Part shown: piece after piece, positions 6,639 through 9,120 of the stretch | Numbering within the stretch: position 1 is the first letter of the stretch | Layout: each line of letters opens with the position of its first letter | Origin: Calditrichia bacterium | Lineage (GTDB): Bacteria; Calditrichota; Calditrichia; Calditrichales; Calditrichaceae | Direction of reading: 5' to 3' | Assembly: GCA_027039465.1 (NCBI GenBank) | Contig: JALWEA010000415.1 | Span: forward strand, 1 to 9,120 | Length of the DNA: 9,120 nucleotides | The notes under the pieces: model-generated | The model's database searches: none | The model's input: the letters and a program-made list of their open reading frames with translations, nothing else | Told to the model about the DNA's origin: nothing | Position numbers and translations under genes: made by a program

Positions 6639-8363
6639 ATGAGAAAGCTTACATTCCTACTTCGACAAAACCTTCCCGTTTTTCTTGTCGCTTTATTTTT
6701 AGTGCCGTTTTGGGCCAATGCACAGTCAACTTTAAATTGCCAGACGTGTCATGCACAAAAGCATGAATTATGGCTTACGGGCAAGCATGCCAATACACAA
6801 GACGATGTGGCCGAAGAATTGGCCTCTGAATGGATCGGTTTGCCACCGGATTCCGTTATTTCGGGATCGGAAGCAGAAAATTGTATTGCCTGCCACGGCC
6901 CGATAGCAGTTACGGTCAATGGCGGGATGAATGAAGCGCAGGCATTAGACTATTTCTTTTCCACCACAAACGGTGTATTTACGGATTCAACCCATTCGAT
7001 GAATAGTGCGGAATGGCCGCACGTTTTTTGTACCACCTGCCACAATGTACCGGACGATCATCCGGCAACCATGCCCAAATTGGCCATTTTTAATTCGACC
7101 ACGGTTCAATACGATTCAATCGGCAGAACTGCCCAATTGTGCGGGCAATGCCACGGTACACTGCGTTTTTCCGATACGGATCATCGCGTGTTTGATGCCT
7201 GGAAAATGAGTCGGCACGGTCATGGCGGGCAGGAAGATGTGGCCGGTGAATTGGCCGAAGAGTGGGCCGGAGTGCCGCCGGACAGCGTGATTAACGGCAG
7301 TGAAGCGGAAGACTGTATTGCTTGCCATGCGCCGACCGCAGTACAAGCAAACGGCGGCATGTCCGAAGCGGATGCCTTGAATTACTTCTTTACGACAGAA
7401 AACGGGAATTTCGGTGAAAATACGGCGCCTCAAAATACGAATCATTGGCCGGATGTATCTTGTACGACCTGTCATAATCCGCACAAGCCGGACACGACGG
7501 CCATTTTCGATTCAAAAAGCGATTCGTACAAAATGTTGAGTTCATCGCAGGAATTGTGCGGCCAATGCCATGGTAATTTGCGTTTTGAAGATACGGATCA
7601 TCTGAGCTACAATATGGAAGCGGGTACAGGAGGTATCGGCGTTGACGATCAACTGACCATGCCCGGTGTTAAATGCGTGGATTGCCACATGCACGTCGGA
7701 GAAACGGACGATACCAATGCGGCAATGTTCGGCGGGCATTCATGGTCGGTTTTTATTAAAGAAGAAGACGGCAGCGAAAGCGCTTCGTGTACCTCCTGCC
7801 ATTCCGGTATGGACGCAAAAGCTGCCAGAGCCCAGGTGGAAAAATATCAGGAAGAGTTTGCCGAACTGGACTCGATTGCCCAAATGAAACTGGCTAAAGC
7901 GGATTCTGCAATGGAAGGCAATACGGATCCAACTAAAGAAAAATATTTGGAAGAAGCGCATTTCAACCTGTTTTTCGCAGAGTCGGATGAAAGCGGCGGC
8001 TTCCACAACCACAAATATGCAATGGCGTTATTGAATGATGTGGTGGAAAAAGCCGATATGCTTACGGGCCTGGGTGAACCGACTCCAACCGGTTTAACGA
8101 CGGAATTTGCATTATTTCAAAATTATCCCAATCCTTTTAATGCCTCCACCACGATTAAATTCCGCATTAAAAAACCTGGTAATTACGCTTTAACGATTTA
8201 CAACGTGCAAGGACAGAAAGTGCGTGTAATTTTTAACCGTGTTTTGGCTAATAAAGAATATCGTCAAACGATTCATTTGGCAAACTTAGCTAGTGGTATT
8301 TATTATTACGAATTGAAAGGCGAAGGATTCCGACAAATGCGGAAGTTTATTTATCTGAAGTAA
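6639..8363 (+). CDS. Nine-heme c-type cytochrome with type IX secretion sorting domain
   Basis: This 574-residue protein should be an exported electron carrier or multiheme reductase. A signal peptide ends at AxA|Q (residues 26-28, cleavage before Q29). Nine CXXCH heme motifs begin at C34, C82, C131, C168, C226, C275, C307, C346 and C384; no CXXCK is present. Residues 50-182 and 193-321 are tandem copies. After the last heme, residues 395-475 are helical and carry H441 in EEAHFN and H456/H458 in FHNHKY, resembling the C-terminal helices of NrfA/HAO-like multiheme cytochromes. Residues about 489-574 (EFALFQNYPNPFN, then IYNVQGQKV, ending KFIYLK) match the type IX type A sorting domain, implying export through the outer membrane after heme attachment in the periplasm. 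The ATG has AAGG (6629-6632) 6 bases upstream. The gene stands alone. Its electron donor, acceptor and any catalysis are unknown. Confidence 0.93.
   Translation: MRKLTFLLRQNLPVFLVALFLVPFWANAQSTLNCQTCHAQKHELWLTGKHANTQDDVAEELASEWIGLPPDSVISGSEAENCIACHGPIAVTVNGGMNEAQALDYFFSTTNGVFTDSTHSMNSAEWPHVFCTTCHNVPDDHPATMPKLAIFNSTTVQYDSIGRTAQLCGQCHGTLRFSDTDHRVFDAWKMSRHGHGGQEDVAGELAEEWAGVPPDSVINGSEAEDCIACHAPTAVQANGGMSEADALNYFFTTENGNFGENTAPQNTNHWPDVSCTTCHNPHKPDTTAIFDSKSDSYKMLSSSQELCGQCHGNLRFEDTDHLSYNMEAGTGGIGVDDQLTMPGVKCVDCHMHVGETDDTNAAMFGGHSWSVFIKEEDGSESASCTSCHSGMDAKAARAQVEKYQEEFAELDSIAQMKLAKADSAMEGNTDPTKEKYLEEAHFNLFFAESDESGGFHNHKYAMALLNDVVEKADMLTGLGEPTPTGLTTEFALFQNYPNPFNASTTIKFRIKKPGNYALTIYNVQGQKVRVIFNRVLANKEYRQTIHLANLASGIYYYELKGEGFRQMRKFIYLK
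6786..7184 (+). repeat. Internal duplication of the cytochrome, copy 1
   Basis: Residues 50-182 contain hemes 2-4. Shared landmarks with copy 2 are DVAxELAxEW, a G(V/L)PPDSVI(S/N)GSEAE stretch before CIACH, NGGM and ALxYFF, then CTTCH and finally CGQCHGxLRFxDTDH. Heme 2 and heme 3 are each exactly 144 residues before their counterparts in copy 2. Confidence 0.85.
7215..7601 (+). repeat. Internal duplication of the cytochrome, copy 2
   Basis: Residues 193-321 repeat copy 1 with hemes 5-7. The DNA of the two copies has diverged at many synonymous sites although the protein motifs are kept, so the duplication is not recent. Heme 4 (end of copy 1) and heme 7 (end of copy 2) both sit in CGQCHGxLRF, and heme 1 (CQTCH) seems to occupy the equivalent place ahead of copy 1, which suggests a three-heme unit. 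Confidence 0.8.
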
Positions 8364-8394
8364 TTCCTGCTTTCGGTCATTAAAGAACCGTGCC

Positions 8395-8434
8395 ATCCCC
8401 GGTTTTCCCGAACAAGGAAGGCCGGGGATTTTTT
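8395..8434 (+). terminator. Intrinsic terminator of the cytochrome gene
   Basis: ATCCCCGG (8395-8402) pairs with CCGGGGAT (8422-8429). The stem continues through two G-U pairs and TTCC/GGAA (8405-8408 with 8416-8419), so it is 14 bp with a 7-base loop, followed by a run of T to 8434. It starts 32 bases after the stop codon and has the same architecture as the lon terminator. Confidence 0.92.
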
Positions 8435-8504
8435 ATTGTCTAAAGTTTTTTTTTATTCATCCATTCTTATTGCACTCGCGAATGAAATGGGTAATGGGAA
8501 GGGT

Positions 8505-8532
8505 GTTAAGAGTTAAGAGTTAAGGGTTAAAC
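8505..8532. repeat. Four tandem GTTAAGA-type heptamers
   Basis: GTTAAGA (8505-8511), GTTAAGA (8512-8518), GTTAAGG (8519-8525) and GTTAAAC (8526-8532) lie head to tail. The last runs into a small palindrome, TAAACGTTTA (8528-8537). This is simple-sequence DNA with no known role here. Confidence 0.75.
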
Positions 8533-8556
8533 GTTTATCCGTTATTCGTAGAGTAT

Positions 8557-8688
8557 TGTCATTGCGAACGATCCTGCGAGCCTGCGAGCAGGAGAGTGAA
8601 GCAATCTCTTCCAAAGCGACGGCGGCCATGAATAATGTTAGGGATTCTTCATTACGTCCCGATTCTCGGGACTCCATTCAGAATGACA
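8557..8688. repeat. 132-bp element with terminal inverted repeats (MITE- or REP-like)
   Basis: The ends are TGTCATT (8557-8563) and AATGACA (8682-8688). The left arm reads TGTCATTGCGAACGA, then a hairpin TCCTGC/GCAGGA (8572-8577 with 8588-8593), then AGTGAAGCAATCTC (8595-8608). The right arm, read in reverse complement, runs TGTCATTCTGAATGGAG, a hairpin GTCCCGA/TCGGGAC (8656-8662 with 8666-8672), then AATGAAGAATCCC. The two arms therefore share one plan with different inserted hairpins. From memory, TGTCATTGCGA...GAAGCAATCTC repeats are common between genes in many environmental bacterial genomes. It encodes no transposase, so any mobility would need one supplied from elsewhere. Confidence 0.7.
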
Positions 8689-8840
8689 GGTCACCACATG
8701 TCAATATTAGGCCTGGAACCACGGCATGCGCTACGGATTATTAAGATAGTGACATGGAATAATTGGGAATTAGGAACTGGTAACTACTACGGCAATCGTA
8801 TCGAAGGCTGGTCGTACCACTCCCTGCGCAAATACCCGGC

Positions 8841-8874
8841 TAACGATTAACGAACATACGAATAACGATTAACG
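8841..8874. repeat. Direct repeat TAACGATTAACG, two copies at 22-bp period
   Basis: TAACGATTAACG occurs at 8841-8852 and again at 8863-8874, separated by AACATACGAA. Each copy itself contains two TAACG-like units. It lies 26 bases before the predicted promoter of the next gene, so it may be intergenic simple-sequence DNA or a pair of operator sites. Confidence 0.7.
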
Positions 8875-8899
8875 TCCTTATTCGCAACATCAAAATCCA

Positions 8900-8931
8900 T
8901 TTGTACCAATGCCATTCTTTTCCTAATTTTG
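8900..8931 (+). promoter_or_regulatory. Bacteroidota-type promoter ahead of the right-edge gene
   Basis: TTTG (8900-8903) and TAATTTTG (8924-8931) are 20 bases apart and match exactly the -33 TTTG and -7 TAnnTTTG consensus known from Bacteroidota primary sigma factors. Transcription would start near 8938, about 25 bases before the ATG at 8963, leaving room for the GAGGA ribosome binding site (8948-8952). Confidence 0.6.
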
Positions 8932-8962
8932 TTTCGAATCATTAAACGAGGAACATTGTGCA

Positions 8963-9120
8963 ATGACATTAAAATCATTAATTAAATATTTGCTTTTATT
9001 CTTCACTATCTTATCGCTGATTACTTTTTGCAAGAACGATAAAGGTACCGAAGTAAAGGTCATTCCATACAACAAAATCGCCATTCTTTTGGACAAACCG
9101 ATTTACAACCTTGGCGACAA
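8963..9120 (+). CDS. Probable lipoprotein or exported protein, N-terminal part (cut by window edge)
   Basis: The first 52 codons are present and the frame is open to the end of the window. Residues 1-22 are a signal sequence: a short start with K4 and K8, then a hydrophobic core LLLFFTILSLITF, followed by C23 and a polar KNDKGTE segment. This layout suggests lipidation at C23, but F at -1 is not the usual G/A/S of a lipobox, so a transmembrane anchor or cleaved signal is also possible. Residues 44-53 (DKPIYNLGDK, the last residue incomplete) recall the start of extracellular beta-sandwich domains such as those of macroglobulin-like proteins; this is only a hint. The ATG at 8963 has GAGGA (8948-8952) 10 bases upstream and a good promoter before it. 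Confidence 0.75.
   Translation, partial: MTLKSLIKYLLLFFTILSLITFCKNDKGTEVKVIPYNKIAILLDKPIYNLGD

Larger units (their letters stand above)
8435..8899. other. Repeat-rich intergenic region, no gene called
   Basis: This stretch holds heptamer repeats (8505-8532), a 132-bp inverted-repeat element (8557-8688) and a 12-bp repeat pair (8841-8874). Between them, 8756-8781 is another simple G/A/T-rich stretch (GGAATAATTGGGAATTAGGA and similar). Two open frames of 62 and 71 codons cross the region (8556-8744 and 8635-8850), but both run through the repeat element, have no ribosome binding site and resemble no known protein, so I do not annotate them. Confidence 0.6.

Noticed and set aside
7116..7484. 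122-codon open frame on the - strand
   Set aside because: It is antisense to the cytochrome coding region, where heme motifs and repeats are clear; no start signal supports it.
8556..8744. 62-codon open frame across the inverted-repeat element
   Set aside because: It begins at the terminal repeat and reads straight through both hairpins, so it is a translation of the repeat rather than a gene.
8635..8850. 71-codon open frame in the repeat-rich spacer
   Set aside because: It covers the right arm of the repeat element and simple-sequence DNA, has no ribosome binding site and no recognisable domain.

Overview
The window looks like chromosomal DNA from a member of the Fibrobacterota-Chlorobiota-Bacteroidota group, most likely Calditrichota or Ignavibacteriota. 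This is an inference. The main evidence is the C-terminal domain of the exported cytochrome (FxLxQNYPNPFN start, ending in a short basic IYLK tail), which is the type A sorting domain of the type IX secretion system in this group. Supporting signs are an exact TTTG-N20-TAnnTTTG promoter of the Bacteroidota kind near the right end, moderate-to-low GC, and intergenic repeats of the TGTCATTGCGA type. No rRNA, tRNA, CRISPR array, transposase or phage gene was seen.

Layout. Positions 1-199 hold no convincing gene. A TTG-started gene (200-829, +) encodes a YgjV-like membrane segment fused to a GNAT-like acetyltransferase domain. It converges on glgP (882-3425, -), an alpha-glucan phosphorylase, and the two share a bidirectional terminator. 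A 373-bp divergent spacer separates glgP from lon (3799-6126, +) and contains a nested inverted-repeat element of about 170 bp. lon ends in a strong terminator and is followed by about 470 bp of AT-rich DNA with two further palindromic structures. Next is a nine-heme c-type cytochrome (6639-8363, +) with a signal peptide, an internal duplication and a type IX sorting tail, followed by its own terminator. Positions 8435-8962 are a repeat-rich spacer with heptamer repeats, a 132-bp element with terminal inverted repeats, and a 12-bp repeat at 22-bp period. A promoter there leads into the start of a probable lipoprotein gene cut by the window edge (8963 onward).

The genes do not form one operon: each appears to be its own transcription unit with its own terminator or promoter. 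glgP (storage glucan breakdown) and lon (protein quality control) are housekeeping genes. The cytochrome is the most distinctive gene, probably an electron-transfer protein or multiheme reductase delivered to the cell surface. No heme-maturation, quinol-oxidase or type IX secretion genes are present, so its partners lie elsewhere. No undescribed multi-gene system is evident. The points most worth following are the surface-targeted nine-heme cytochrome, the YgjV-GNAT fusion, the nested palindrome between glgP and lon, and the two-armed repeat element.
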